From the NCBI RefSeq assembly GCF_907163135.1, contig NZ_CAJQUA010000001.1, positions 1,751,001 through 1,815,000 of the forward strand: 64,000 nucleotides of DNA. Direction: 5' to 3'. The translations under genes were made by a program, and so were the position numbers. Below, piece after piece: positions 36,668 through 45,703 of this stretch. The DNA is from Brachymonas denitrificans. GTDB lineage: Bacteria; Pseudomonadota; Gammaproteobacteria; Burkholderiales; Burkholderiaceae_C. Position 1 is the stretch's first letter, and the number at the start of each line of letters is the position of its first letter. The notes beneath the pieces are model-generated. The model had not been told where the DNA came from. It did no database searches and saw only the letters and a program-made list of their open reading frames with translations.

Positions 36668-37786
36668 ATGACTACTTCCGCCTTTGCACCGCTGTCCAAC
36701 GACACCTTCCTGCGCGCCTGCCGCGGCCTTGCAACCGATTACACCCCGCTGTGGCTGATGCGCCAGGCCGGACGGTATCTGCCCGAATACCGCGAAACAC
36801 GCGCCAAGGCAGGCAGTTTCATGGGCCTGGCTACCAATGTGGATTACGCCACGGAAGTGACGCTGCAGCCGCTGGAGCGCTTTCCGCTCGACGCCGCCAT
36901 CCTGTTCAGCGACATCCTGACGGTGCCCGACGCCATGGGCCTGGGCCTGAGCTTCCAGCTGGGCGAAGGCCCGAAGTTCGAGCGCAATGTGCGCGACGAG
37001 GCTGCCGTGAATGCGCTGTCTGTGCCGGACATGGACAAGCTGCGCTATGTCTTTGATGCGGTGACCAGCATCCGCAAGGCGCTGAATGGCCGCGTGCCGC
37101 TGATCGGCTTCAGCGGCAGCCCCTGGACGCTGGCCTGCTATATGGTGGAAGGCGGCGGCAGCGATGACTACCGCGCCGTGAAGACGCTGATGTACAGCCG
37201 CCCCGATCTGATGCACCGCATCCTCTCGGTGAACGCCGACAGCGTGGCTGCCTACCTGAATGCCCAGATCGACGCCGGGGCGCAGGCCGTGATGGTGTTC
37301 GACAGCTGGGGCGGCGTGCTGGCCGATGGCGCCTTCCAGGCCTTCAGCCTGGCCTATACGCAGCGCGTGCTGGGTCAGCTCAAGCGCACCGGCCCGGACG
37401 GGCAGGACGTGCCGCGCATCGTGTTCACCAAGGGTGGCGGCCTGTGGCTGTCGCAAATGCAATCGCTGGATTGCGACGTGCTGGGCGTGGACTGGACCGT
37501 GAACCTGGGCGCCGCGCGCGAACTGCTCTGGAAGGATGGCAAGGGCAAGGGCCTGCAGGGCAACCTGGATCCCAATGTGCTGTTTGCGCCGCCCGAAGCG
37601 GTGCAGGCCGAGGCACGCAAGGTGCTGGACAGCTTCGGCAAGCCCCACCAGGGCGAAGGCCGCGGACCGACGCACATCTTCAACCTGGGCCATGGCATCA
37701 GCCAGTTCACGCCGCCGGAGCATGTTGCCGCGCTGGTAGAGACGGTGCACGGCCACTCCCGTGCCATGCGGCAGACCGCTATCTGA
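36668..37786 (+). CDS. hemE: Uroporphyrinogen decarboxylase
   Basis: Removes four carboxyl groups from uroporphyrinogen III in haem synthesis. The 372-aa enzyme has the N-terminal signature [19 protein letters not shown] (Arg/Gly loop that binds substrate) and the second signature [20 protein letters not shown]. The catalytic Asp is in [13 protein letters not shown]. The ATG at 36668 begins [20 protein letters not shown]; there is no SD. A hairpin follows the stop, then a 1.1-kb non-coding repeat region before alkB/priA. Confidence 0.97.
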   Translation: MTTSAFAPLSNDTFLRACRGLATDYTPLWLMRQAGRYLPEYRETRAKAGSFMGLATNVDYATEVTLQPLERFPLDAAILFSDILTVPDAMGLGLSFQLGEGPKFERNVRDEAAVNALSVPDMDKLRYVFDAVTSIRKALNGRVPLIGFSGSPWTLACYMVEGGGSDDYRAVKTLMYSRPDLMHRILSVNADSVAAYLNAQIDAGAQAVMVFDSWGGVLADGAFQAFSLAYTQRVLGQLKRTGPDGQDVPRIVFTKGGGLWLSQMQSLDCDVLGVDWTVNLGAARELLWKDGKGKGLQGNLDPNVLFAPPEAVQAEARKVLDSFGKPHQGEGRGPTHIFNLGHGISQFTPPEHVAALVETVHGHSRAMRQTAI

Positions 37787-37809
37787 TCCGGCTACCTGCC
37801 ACACCCGCT

Positions 37810-37843
37810 ACAGCCCCTTCCGGTTCCTGCCGGCAGGGGCTGT
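37810..37843 (+). terminator. Hairpin after hemE, probable terminator
   Basis: Nine-base arms ACAGCCCCT/AGGGGCTGT enclose a second small stem (CCGG...CCGG); the downstream sequence CTGCTTT is only weakly T-rich. Confidence 0.5.
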
Positions 37844-37910
37844 CTGCTTTGGTGTGCATGTACGGCCCGTGTTCCGCGCTACGGCTTGGCGGCCTCCCTT
37901 ATACCGGGTT

Positions 37911-38160
37911 TTCGGGCCGTTCCACGCGGACTTGTACACATTTTTTTGCGGGCGGGAGGCAGCCCCGGCACTCCCTACCCGACTGTATGTCCGGGTTATG
38001 CAAGCGCACTCCATCCCCTTGATTTTATTCATGAATTCATAACCCGGCGATTTTTCCAAACAAGCTGCAAGCGCTTGATTTATCAAGGATAAGCCGGGTT
38101 GCGCACGGACTATGCACAAAGTTATCCACAGATTGCTGCACAACCCCGATATTCCCTGTG
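37911..38160 (+). repeat. Repeat unit 1 of the hemE-priA intergenic region
   Basis: Order of landmarks: TTCGGGCC at 37911, CTTGTACACA at 37931, TTGATTTT at 38019 inside the CCGGGTTATG/CATAACCCGG hairpin, and CACAAAGTTATCCACAG at 38115. The 20-nt, 88-nt and 103-nt landmark distances are almost exactly those of unit 2. Confidence 0.75.
38122..38130 (+). promoter_or_regulatory. DnaA box, perfect consensus (unit 1)
   Basis: TTATCCACA, within CACAAAGTTATCCACAG, 103 nt after the TTGATTTT block. Confidence 0.8.
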
Positions 38161-38271
38161 GTGACAAGTGCTTAGCGCCGGATGATGGTGGGAAGCTTCA
38201 GCAATCGCCCGGATCTTGCCCTTGACAGACCGGGAATTGGAAGGTCCGGAAACCCCTGAAATCTGGGGCTG

Positions 38272-38518
38272 TTCGGGCCCCTCACTGTTTACTTGTACAC
38301 ACCTTGCGTGGCAGTGCCCATGTTCCATCGGCAATTTTCAGGCCGCCCTGCAGAGTGCGGAAATCTTTCGCTAAACCGTTGATTTTGTTTGAATTCACGA
38401 AAATGCCTTATTTATGGGCAAGCTGTTGGAAGCCTTGCCCATCAAGGCTTTGGCGCATCCGTCCCAAAGCCATCCACAAAGTTATCCACAGTTCGTGTGG
38501 GCAGGAGATCATCCCCGC
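38272..38518 (+). repeat. Repeat unit 2 of the hemE-priA intergenic region
   Basis: Landmarks: TTCGGGCC at 38272, CTTGTACACA at 38292, TTGATTTT at 38379, CACAAAGTTATCCACAG at 38475, then TGTGGG 4 nt after the box and ATCCCCGC 9 nt later. It is 360 nt downstream of unit 1. Confidence 0.75.
38482..38490 (+). promoter_or_regulatory. DnaA box, perfect consensus (unit 2)
   Basis: TTATCCACA, followed by G-TTCG-TGTGG so that CCACA/TGTGG can pair across a short loop. Confidence 0.8.
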
Positions 38519-38771
38519 CAAAAGCCTTGTTTCATGCGGTTTCCAACAGGGCCCCCGCTGGAACCCGCATGCACGCTGGCTTGCAGCGCGGACCGGGCTG
38601 TAGGCCTTGTCTGACAAGGCTTGCAGCGGATGACTGGATGGAAAGACAGGGTTTTTTGCGGCCAAAACCGCAAATGTCACGCAACAGACATGCAGTTGTC
38701 CCCAGTCAGGCAACTGCAAACCAGGCAGGCGGGCGCAAGCGCACGGGTTGCCTGGCGCATTCCGTAAGTAC

Positions 38772-38910
38772 TTGATTTTTAAAAGAACATCGGAAATGCC
38801 CGTTTTTCCGGCAGCCTGTACAAAGCCTTGCCCCACGCGGGTTTAGCGCACCCGTCCCAAAGTCGCCCACAAAGTTGTCCACAGACGCTGTGGGAATGTG
38901 GAAATCCCCG
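38772..38910 (+). repeat. Repeat unit 3 (3' part) of the hemE-priA intergenic region
   Basis: TTGATTTT at 38772, CCCGTCCCAAAG (also in unit 2), CACAAAGTTGTCCACAG ending at 38884, TGTGGG 4 nt later and ATCCCCGC 9 nt after that, spacings identical to unit 2. The 5' part with CTTGTACACA is not recognisable here. It is 393 nt after unit 2. Confidence 0.7.
38875..38883 (+). promoter_or_regulatory. DnaA-box-like sequence (unit 3)
   Basis: TTGTCCACA, one mismatch to TTATCCACA, at the position homologous to the perfect boxes. Confidence 0.6.
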
Positions 38911-39537
38911 CTAGCCTTGCCGGCGCACGCGGAAGGCGCAGCTGATGCGGGGACCCACGCTGTCGCGCGTCTTGGGAATGCCGTGCTCGTGCGTGATCTG
39001 CGACGCATGGCTCATGGCCAGCACGCTGCCCGGCTCGAGGCAGACTCTTAGCGGACGATGGCTGCCGTCCTTGGCGCGCAGCAGCATGTCACGCGCATGC
39101 CCGAGCGAAACCAGCACGATGGGCTGGCCGGGGGCCAGGTTGTGCAGGCGATCGTTGTGCATGGCCACGCTATCCTGTCCATTGCGGTAGAGGTTGAAAC
39201 CGACGTGGGTAAATGGCGCCGGAACCAGCTCCTGCGCCAGTTGCAGCGCGCCCAGTACGGCGGGAATGACACAGGCTTCGGCCACAGGCAGGCTGGCGTG
39301 CAGGCGAGGCACGTCCAGCATGCGCTCGTACATCTGGCGCCGTTCTTGCTGCCAGGGCACCGCTTCGAGCAATTGCCGGAACCAGGCCTGCTGCTGCTCC
39401 GCCGAAAGGCGCGGCGGCCAGTAGCGCATGCCCTCTTCCGCACCGGGAATCAGCGTCAGCGGCTCGGCAGCGAACAGGCTGCCCTGGACAAGCCCGCACG
39501 AGGAGGATGGCGAGGAAACAAGGGAGAAGCGCTGCAT
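38911..39537 (-). CDS. AlkB-family 2-oxoglutarate/Fe(II) dioxygenase
   Basis: The 208-aa protein would repair alkylated DNA/RNA bases by oxidative demethylation. It has the double-stranded beta-helix pattern FNLYRNGQDSVAMHNDRLHN (HxD iron ligands), PIVLVSLGHARDMLLR, a distal His in SHASQITHEHGIPKT, and the C-terminal RISCAFRVRRQG arginines that bind 2-oxoglutarate. It is close to plant/bacterial ALKBH2-3-like proteins rather than E. coli AlkB in length. Start 39537 is chosen because the conserved region follows. A near-consensus LexA box lies 55 nt upstream. Confidence 0.88.
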   Translation of the reverse strand: MQRFSLVSSPSSSCGLVQGSLFAAEPLTLIPGAEEGMRYWPPRLSAEQQQAWFRQLLEAVPWQQERRQMYERMLDVPRLHASLPVAEACVIPAVLGALQLAQELVPAPFTHVGFNLYRNGQDSVAMHNDRLHNLAPGQPIVLVSLGHARDMLLRAKDGSHRPLRVCLEPGSVLAMSHASQITHEHGIPKTRDSVGPRISCAFRVRRQG

Positions 39538-39591
39538 GGGACTACCTGTCAACGGCCCGGGCTTTTGGAGACAGCTGGCAAAGGCCTTAAA

Positions 39592-39611
39592 TACTGTATT
39601 TACATACAGTA
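39592..39611 (-). promoter_or_regulatory. LexA (SOS) box upstream of the AlkB-family gene
   Basis: TACTGTATTTACATACAGTA: CTGT-N8-ACAG core intact, two mismatches to the E. coli 20-nt consensus, perfect outer arms TACTGTAT/ATACAGTA. It sits 55 nt before the alkB-like start and about 200 nt before priA. Confidence 0.85.
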
Positions 39612-39732
39612 TATTTCCGTTCCCGATGCTCCGCAATCCCCTGCCACGGCAAGCTGCCCCTTTTTCACGCAGCGTCTTGAAGGCCACGGCTGGCGCGGCT
39701 TTCGACAGTTGTCCCTGCGCAGGCCCACATAC

Positions 39733-39741
39733 TTGTCCACA
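39733..39741 (+). promoter_or_regulatory. DnaA-box-like sequence just upstream of priA (fourth repeat remnant)
   Basis: GCCCACATACTTGTCCACAG followed by GATG and TGTGGG. This is the same box-4nt-TGTGGG arrangement as units 2 and 3, 69 nt before the priA start. Confidence 0.6.
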
Positions 39742-39809
39742 GGATGTGTGGGTAGTTCGACACATTGGCCGCTGCGGAGCGGCGGCGCCGAACGGTTACA
39801 GTGCTGGCT

Positions 39810-41945
39810 ATGGATTCTGCCCACCCTGCCGAGACGGCGCCTGCCCTGCCAGGCGGCAGCCTGCATGTGCTTCCGGTACTCGTCGCCTTGCCCGCGCACA
39901 GCCCGCTGTCGGCCACTCCCCTGCATTACACGCATAGCGAGCCGCTGCCTGCGGGAACGCTGGTGCGGGTGCCGCTGGGCGCGCGCGCCGTGCTGGGCGT
40001 GGTGTGGGACGATGTGCCGCTGCCGCAGCAGGAAGGGCTGCAACTGCGGCCGCTGCTGGAGGCGTTCGCCGCCCTGCCCCCGCTGGATACCGGCTGGCGC
40101 CGGCTGGTCGGCTTCACGGCGCACTATTACCAGCGCAGCATGGGCGAAGTGGCCCTGTCGGCGCTGCCGCCGCAACTGCGCGATCTGGATGGCACGCAAC
40201 TGGCGCGCCGGCTCCGGAAGCTGGCTGCCGGCAAGGCCGCAGAAGCCGGCGCGGCAAGCAGCGCGCTGCCGCTGACGGAACAGCAACACGCCGCCCTGGA
40301 AACCCTGCTCAAGCCTTTCCCATCCGGCAAGGCCCCCCGCCCCTGCCTGCTGTTCGGCAGCACCGGCAGCGGCAAGACGGAGGTCTACCTGCAGGCCGTT
40401 GCCCGCACACTGGAGCAGGATCCTGCCGCCCAGGTGCTGGTGATGGTGCCCGAGATCAATCTCACGCCGCAACTCGAGCAGCGCTTTGCCGACCGCTTTC
40501 CGGCCGAGCGCATCGCTGCCATGCACAGCGGCCTGACGCCGGCGCAACGCCTGCAGGGCTGGCTGGCGGCGCATACCGGTCAGGCGCGCATCGTGCTGGG
40601 CACACGCATGGCGGTACTGGCCTCGCTGCCGGGCCTGCGCCTGATCGTGGTGGACGAGGAACACGATCCCAGCTACAAGCAGCAGGAAGGCGCGCGCTAT
40701 TCGGCGCGGGATCTGGCGATCTACCGCGCCCACCATGCGCAGGCGCGCATCCTGCTGGGATCGGCCACGCCCTCGCTGGAGAGCTGGCACCAGAGCCGCC
40801 CGCCCGGCGATGGCGATGCCGGGGGGCGCTACCTGCGCCTGGCCATGCCGGCGCGCATCGGTGCTGCGCCGCTGCCGCGCGTGCGCCTGATCGACATGAA
40901 CCACCAGCCGCGCCGCTGTGTGTTCAGCCCGCAATTGCTGGAGGCCATGGCCGGGCGCGCCGCCCGCGGCGAGCAAAGCATGGTGCTGCTGAACCGCCGC
41001 GGCTACGCCCCGGTGCTGCACTGCGCCGATTGCGGCTGGAAGAGCGAGTGCCCGCACTGCAGCGCCTACCGCGTGTTCCACAAGATCGACCGCACGCTGC
41101 GCTGCCACCACTGCGGTTTTACCGAGCGCGTGCCGCGCGCCTGCCCTTCCTGCGGCAATCTGGATGTGCAGACGCTGGGCCAGGGCACGGAACAGCTGGA
41201 GGAAGCCCTGGCGGCCGAGCTCCGTTCCCTGGCCCGGCCGGATGGCAGCCCGCTCGTGATCGCGCGCATCGACGCCGACACCACGCGCCATGCGGGCAGC
41301 CTGGAGCAGCAGCTGGCGCGCGTGCACAGCGGCGATGTGGACGTGCTGGTGGGCACGCAGATGATTGCCAAGGGGCATGATTTCCGCCGCATCACGCTGG
41401 TGGCGGCACTCAACCCGGACACCGCCCTGTTCAGCAGCGACTTCCGGGCGCCGGAGCGGCTGTTCAGCCTGCTGCTGCAGGCCGGGGGGCGCGCCGGGCG
41501 CGATGCCGCCATCGGCAGCACCAGCGAGCTGTGGGTGCAGACGCGCTTTCCCGCCCATGCACTGTTTGGCGCGCTGCAACGGCACGACTACCCGGCCTTT
41601 GCCGCACAGCAGCTGGAAGAGCGCGCTGCCGCCGGCATGCCGCCCTTCAGCTACCAGGCGCTGGTACGCGCCGAAAGCCGCGAACAGCAGGCGGCGCAGG
41701 ACTTTCTCAATGCGGCCGGTGCCGCCGCGGCGGATCTGCCCGAAGCGGCCGAAGTGTTCTGCTACCCCGCCATCCCGATGACGCCCCAGCGCGTGGCCAA
41801 TCGGGAGCGTGCGCAGATGCTGCTGGAAAGCGGCAATCGCACGGCCCTGCAGCGCTTCCTGCCGCAGCTGGCACACCAACTGCATGCCGGGCGTACGCGC
41901 GCCATCCTGCGCTGGGCGATTGACGTGGATCCGCTGGGCATATGA
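39810..41945 (+). CDS. priA: Primosomal replication protein N', replication-restart helicase
   Basis: The 711-aa helicase that reloads the replisome at stalled forks. It has an N-terminal 3'-DNA-binding domain (about 20-110), Walker A LLFGSTGSGKTEVYL, Walker B VVDEEHDPSYKQQ and a zinc-binding cysteine cluster (LHCADCGWKSECPHC...RCHHCGF...CPSCGN). The C-terminal helicase lobe has VGTQMIAKGHDF and QAGGRAGRD. All are intact. Start MDSAHPAETA at 39810 is the shortest giving the full N-terminal domain. A DnaA-box-like repeat lies in its promoter region. Confidence 0.97.
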   Translation: MDSAHPAETAPALPGGSLHVLPVLVALPAHSPLSATPLHYTHSEPLPAGTLVRVPLGARAVLGVVWDDVPLPQQEGLQLRPLLEAFAALPPLDTGWRRLVGFTAHYYQRSMGEVALSALPPQLRDLDGTQLARRLRKLAAGKAAEAGAASSALPLTEQQHAALETLLKPFPSGKAPRPCLLFGSTGSGKTEVYLQAVARTLEQDPAAQVLVMVPEINLTPQLEQRFADRFPAERIAAMHSGLTPAQRLQGWLAAHTGQARIVLGTRMAVLASLPGLRLIVVDEEHDPSYKQQEGARYSARDLAIYRAHHAQARILLGSATPSLESWHQSRPPGDGDAGGRYLRLAMPARIGAAPLPRVRLIDMNHQPRRCVFSPQLLEAMAGRAARGEQSMVLLNRRGYAPVLHCADCGWKSECPHCSAYRVFHKIDRTLRCHHCGFTERVPRACPSCGNLDVQTLGQGTEQLEEALAAELRSLARPDGSPLVIARIDADTTRHAGSLEQQLARVHSGDVDVLVGTQMIAKGHDFRRITLVAALNPDTALFSSDFRAPERLFSLLLQAGGRAGRDAAIGSTSELWVQTRFPAHALFGALQRHDYPAFAAQQLEERAAAGMPPFSYQALVRAESREQQAAQDFLNAAGAAAADLPEAAEVFCYPAIPMTPQRVANRERAQMLLESGNRTALQRFLPQLAHQLHAGRTRAILRWAIDVDPLGI

Positions 41946-41957
41946 CCGGTGCTGTAA

Positions 41958-42998
<1,041 letters not shown>

Positions 42999-43210
42999 AG
43001 CCCTTGCCCCCTGTCCGGAACACGCTATGCTGTCCGTGGACGCAAGCGCTGCTGCGCACCGGGAATATCCCGGCACGCGGCCCGGCGGCATGCCGGACTG
43101 GCGCGACTACACTCTGTCTGTGCAGGACTACACGACCGCCGCCCGGCGCCGGCTTAGACTGCACTGGCAGGCTCTGTCCTGACCCATACCAACCAGAGGA
43201 GATATCAGAC

Positions 43211-43765
43211 ATGACACGTATTGCCTTCCGCACTGCCCTGATGGCTGCCGCCCTCGCCGCCTCGTTTGGCGTTTCCGCCCAAAGTGCACCGCCGAGCGAA
43301 AGCGGCGCACGCAAGGGCTACCAGTCCGCCGGTGCGCACGAAGCGGCTGCCGCGCGCGGCGCTCCGGGCCAGTTGACGACCGAACCCGTGAGCGAATATG
43401 CCGCCAACGCCCTGGCCCGCTGCGCCCCGCTGCCCGCCGGCTTCAAGGAAGCCTGTGAAGAGCGCGTGCGTGGCGCCGGCGACCGCGTCGGCAGCGTGCA
43501 GGGTGGCGGCATCCTGCGCAGCAGCGAAACCACCGCTCCGCTGAGCAGCATGGGCGATACCCTGCCGCCGCAGGCCTCTCCCGCTGCCATTGCTGCTGCC
43601 GAAAAGCCGGTAGCCGTCAAGGCTGGCCCCAAGGCCAAGAAGGCCGTGAAGGGCAAGAACACCGGCTACAAGAAGGGCGTGCGCAAGCAGGTGCACAAGT
43701 CCACCACGCAGATGAATCCGGAGGCCATTTCCACCTCCACCAAACCGGCTAACGCCAAGCCCTGA
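43211..43765 (+). CDS. Small secreted protein of unknown function
   Basis: A 184-aa protein with a Sec signal peptide MTRIAFRTALMAAALAASFG followed by VSAQ (AxA-like site). The mature part has a conserved-looking core (SEYAANALARCAPLPAGFKE and ACEERVRGAG) with two cysteines that could form a disulfide. The C-terminus is Lys/Ala-rich and basic (KAGPKAKKAVKGKNTG). An AGGAG lies about 10 nt before the start. Not recognised; probably a periplasmic protein. It ends at a strong bidirectional terminator shared with catalase. Confidence 0.75.
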   Translation: MTRIAFRTALMAAALAASFGVSAQSAPPSESGARKGYQSAGAHEAAAARGAPGQLTTEPVSEYAANALARCAPLPAGFKEACEERVRGAGDRVGSVQGGGILRSSETTAPLSSMGDTLPPQASPAAIAAAEKPVAVKAGPKAKKAVKGKNTGYKKGVRKQVHKSTTQMNPEAISTSTKPANAKP

Positions 43766-43837
43766 ATGGCATAAAACCAGGTCATGAACCACGCTGGTTC
43801 ATGTACCTGCCGCCCGGTTGTTCACGCACCGGGCAAT

Positions 43838-43865
43838 AAAAAGGCTCGCAACTGCGAGCCTTTTT
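43838..43865. terminator. Bidirectional terminator between the secreted-protein and catalase genes
   Basis: AAAAAGGCTCGC-AACT-GCGAGCCTTTTT: a 7-bp GC stem with A and T runs on both sides, between convergent genes. Confidence 0.9.
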
Positions 43866-43883
43866 CCGTTCCGCCCCGTGCAA

Positions 43884-45404
43884 TCAGGCGGGCAGCGCGA
43901 CCAGCGGATTGCCGAACATCGGATCATCCTGCTTCGAGTCCAGCGCCTTCTGCAGATCCAGTCCCAGCGCCCGGGCAATCCCTGCGCCGTAGGCCGGATC
44001 GCAGGCATGGCAGTTGCGGATGTGGCGGAACTTGATGAATTCCGGCGCGTCGCCCAGGGCGCGGGCCGTGTTGCCGAACAGCGCCTCCTGCTGCTCCGGC
44101 GTCATCAGCTGGAACAGCTTGCGCGGCTGCTCGAAGTAGTTGCTGTCGTCCTCGTGGTAGCTCCAGTGCGCAGCGTTGCCGGTCAGCTTGAGGGGCGGTT
44201 CCTGGAAATCGGGCTGGCTTTGCCACTGTCCGAAGCTGTTGGGCTCGTAATGCGGCAGGCTGCCGTAGTTGCCATCGACACGACCGAGACCGTCGCGGTG
44301 GTTGCTGTGCACCGGGCAGCGCGCCTGGTTGACCGGAATCTGGTGGTAGTTGGTGCCCAGGCGGTAACGCTGCGCGTCCGCGTAGTTGAACAGGCGTGCC
44401 TGCAGCATGCGGTCCGGGCTGGCGCCGATGCCGGGCACCAGATTGCTTGGCGCAAAGGCGCTCTGCTCCACGTCGGCGAAAAAGTTGTCCGGATTGCGGT
44501 TGAGTTCGAACTCACCCACCTCGATCAGCGGGTAGTCGCCCTTGTACCAGACCTTGGTCAGGTCGAACGGATGCAGGCGGTACTTCTCGGCATCCGCTTC
44601 GGGCATGATCTGCACGTACATGGTCCACTTGGGGAAGTCGCCACGCTCGATGGCCTCGTACAGGTCCTTCTGGTGGCTTTCGCGGTCGCGGCCCACCAGC
44701 TCAGCGGCTTCGGCATCGGTCAGATTCTTGATGCCCTGCTGGGTGCGGAAGTGCATCTTGACCCAGAAGCGCTCGCCGTCCTTGTTCCAGAAGCTGTAGG
44801 TGTGCGAGCTGAAACCGTGCATATGGCGGTAGCTGGCGGGAATGCCGCGATCGCTCATCACCACGGTGACCTGGTGCAGCGCCTCGGGCACCAGCGTCCA
44901 CCAGTCCCAGTTGTTCTGCGCGCTGCGCATGTTGGTGCGCGGATCGCGCTTGACGGCCTTGTTCAGATCCGGGAACTGGCGCGGATCGCGGATGAAGAAC
45001 ACCGGCGTGTTGTTGCCGACCATGTCCCAGTTGCCCTCTTCCGTGTAGAACTTCAGGGCAAAGCCGCGGATGTCACGCTCGGCATCAGCCGCGCCGCGCT
45101 CGCCGGCCACGGTGGTGAAGCGGGCGAACATCTCGGTCTTCTTGCCGACTTCGCTGAAGATGGCGGCGCGCGTGTAACGGGTGATGTCTTTCGTCACGGT
45201 GAAGGTGCCGAAGGCGCCGGAGCCCTTGGCGTGCATGCGGCGCTCCGGGATCACCTCGCGCACGAAATTGGCCAGCTTTTCCTGCAGCCACACGTCCTGT
45301 GCCAGCAGCGGGCCGCGCGGGCCGGCGGTGAGGCTGTCGCGGTTGGTAGGAACAGGGGCGCCGAAGTCGGTGGTCAAATGGGTGACGGGGCACTTGGATT
45401 GCAT
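43884..45404 (-). CDS. katA: Monofunctional haem catalase
   Basis: The 506-aa small-subunit catalase decomposes hydrogen peroxide. Active-site His58 is in [15 protein letters not shown] and the catalytic Asn in [19 protein letters not shown]. The haem-ligand Tyr is in [14 protein letters not shown]. There is no signal peptide, so the protein is cytoplasmic. Start 45404 has AAGGAGG 8 nt upstream; a longer frame has no support. Catalases of this clade often respond to peroxide via OxyR, but no convincing OxyR site was found. Confidence 0.96.
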   Translation of the reverse strand: MQSKCPVTHLTTDFGAPVPTNRDSLTAGPRGPLLAQDVWLQEKLANFVREVIPERRMHAKGSGAFGTFTVTKDITRYTRAAIFSEVGKKTEMFARFTTVAGERGAADAERDIRGFALKFYTEEGNWDMVGNNTPVFFIRDPRQFPDLNKAVKRDPRTNMRSAQNNWDWWTLVPEALHQVTVVMSDRGIPASYRHMHGFSSHTYSFWNKDGERFWVKMHFRTQQGIKNLTDAEAAELVGRDRESHQKDLYEAIERGDFPKWTMYVQIMPEADAEKYRLHPFDLTKVWYKGDYPLIEVGEFELNRNPDNFFADVEQSAFAPSNLVPGIGASPDRMLQARLFNYADAQRYRLGTNYHQIPVNQARCPVHSNHRDGLGRVDGNYGSLPHYEPNSFGQWQSQPDFQEPPLKLTGNAAHWSYHEDDSNYFEQPRKLFQLMTPEQQEALFGNTARALGDAPEFIKFRHIRNCHACDPAYGAGIARALGLDLQKALDSKQDDPMFGNPLVALPA

Positions 45405-45703
45405 GACGGATTCCTCCTTGATGTGGGTCTGGAACAGGTGCGAAAGCTCAGAGATGGGCGCCATAGGCCTCTGCCATGGCAGCAAGGCGGTGCATCCAGT
45501 CCTGCCGCCATGACGACGCGCCAAGCGCAGGAAGCGGGCCAGAAGAATGGATGGTGGCGGACATGACGGAACCTCCGGTGTATTTCGCCGAGTTCTGCAG
45601 CAGCCCCATGCCGCTGCAAACCGGCGATGGGTTTACTGTAGTTTTTATCTATCAAATCATCAATGCAATAGTATTTATTTGATTAATAGGAATTTCCAAT
45701 GCT
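45405..45703. other. 299-nt gap between catalase and AEC transporter genes
   Basis: The 80 nt nearest the AEC gene (about 45630-45700) are strongly AT-rich, with ATAG-N7-CTAC on the minus strand recalling half an OxyR site. The rest is ordinary GC-rich sequence. No gene or RNA is supported. Confidence 0.4.

Larger units (their letters stand above)
37787..38910. other. 1.1-kb structured non-coding region with DnaA boxes (candidate origin-like locus)
   Basis: No gene is supported. It holds three diverged repeat units (annotated separately), perfect DnaA boxes TTATCCACA at 38122 and 38482, TTGTCCACA at 38875, and TTGTACACA at 37932 and 38293, all on the plus strand. AT-rich blocks (TTGATTTT...) precede each unit's box by 103 nt. 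Several perfect hairpins are present: CCGGGTTATG/CATAACCCGG (37991-38047), ATGGGCAAG/CTTGCCCAT (38414-38442), GCCTTGT/ACAAGGC (38604-38620) and TGCAGTTG/CAACTGCA (38691-38718). dnaA itself is not in the window. Confidence 0.7.

Noticed and set aside
37808-38836. Short open frames (70-140 codons) in the hemE-priA gap as genes
   Set aside because: They have no RBS, do not match protein families, and cross the conserved repeat landmarks in different frames.
45405-45703. Full OxyR site upstream of katA
   Set aside because: Only one half-site approximates ATAG-N7-CTAT; the second half and the 7-nt spacing between them are missing.
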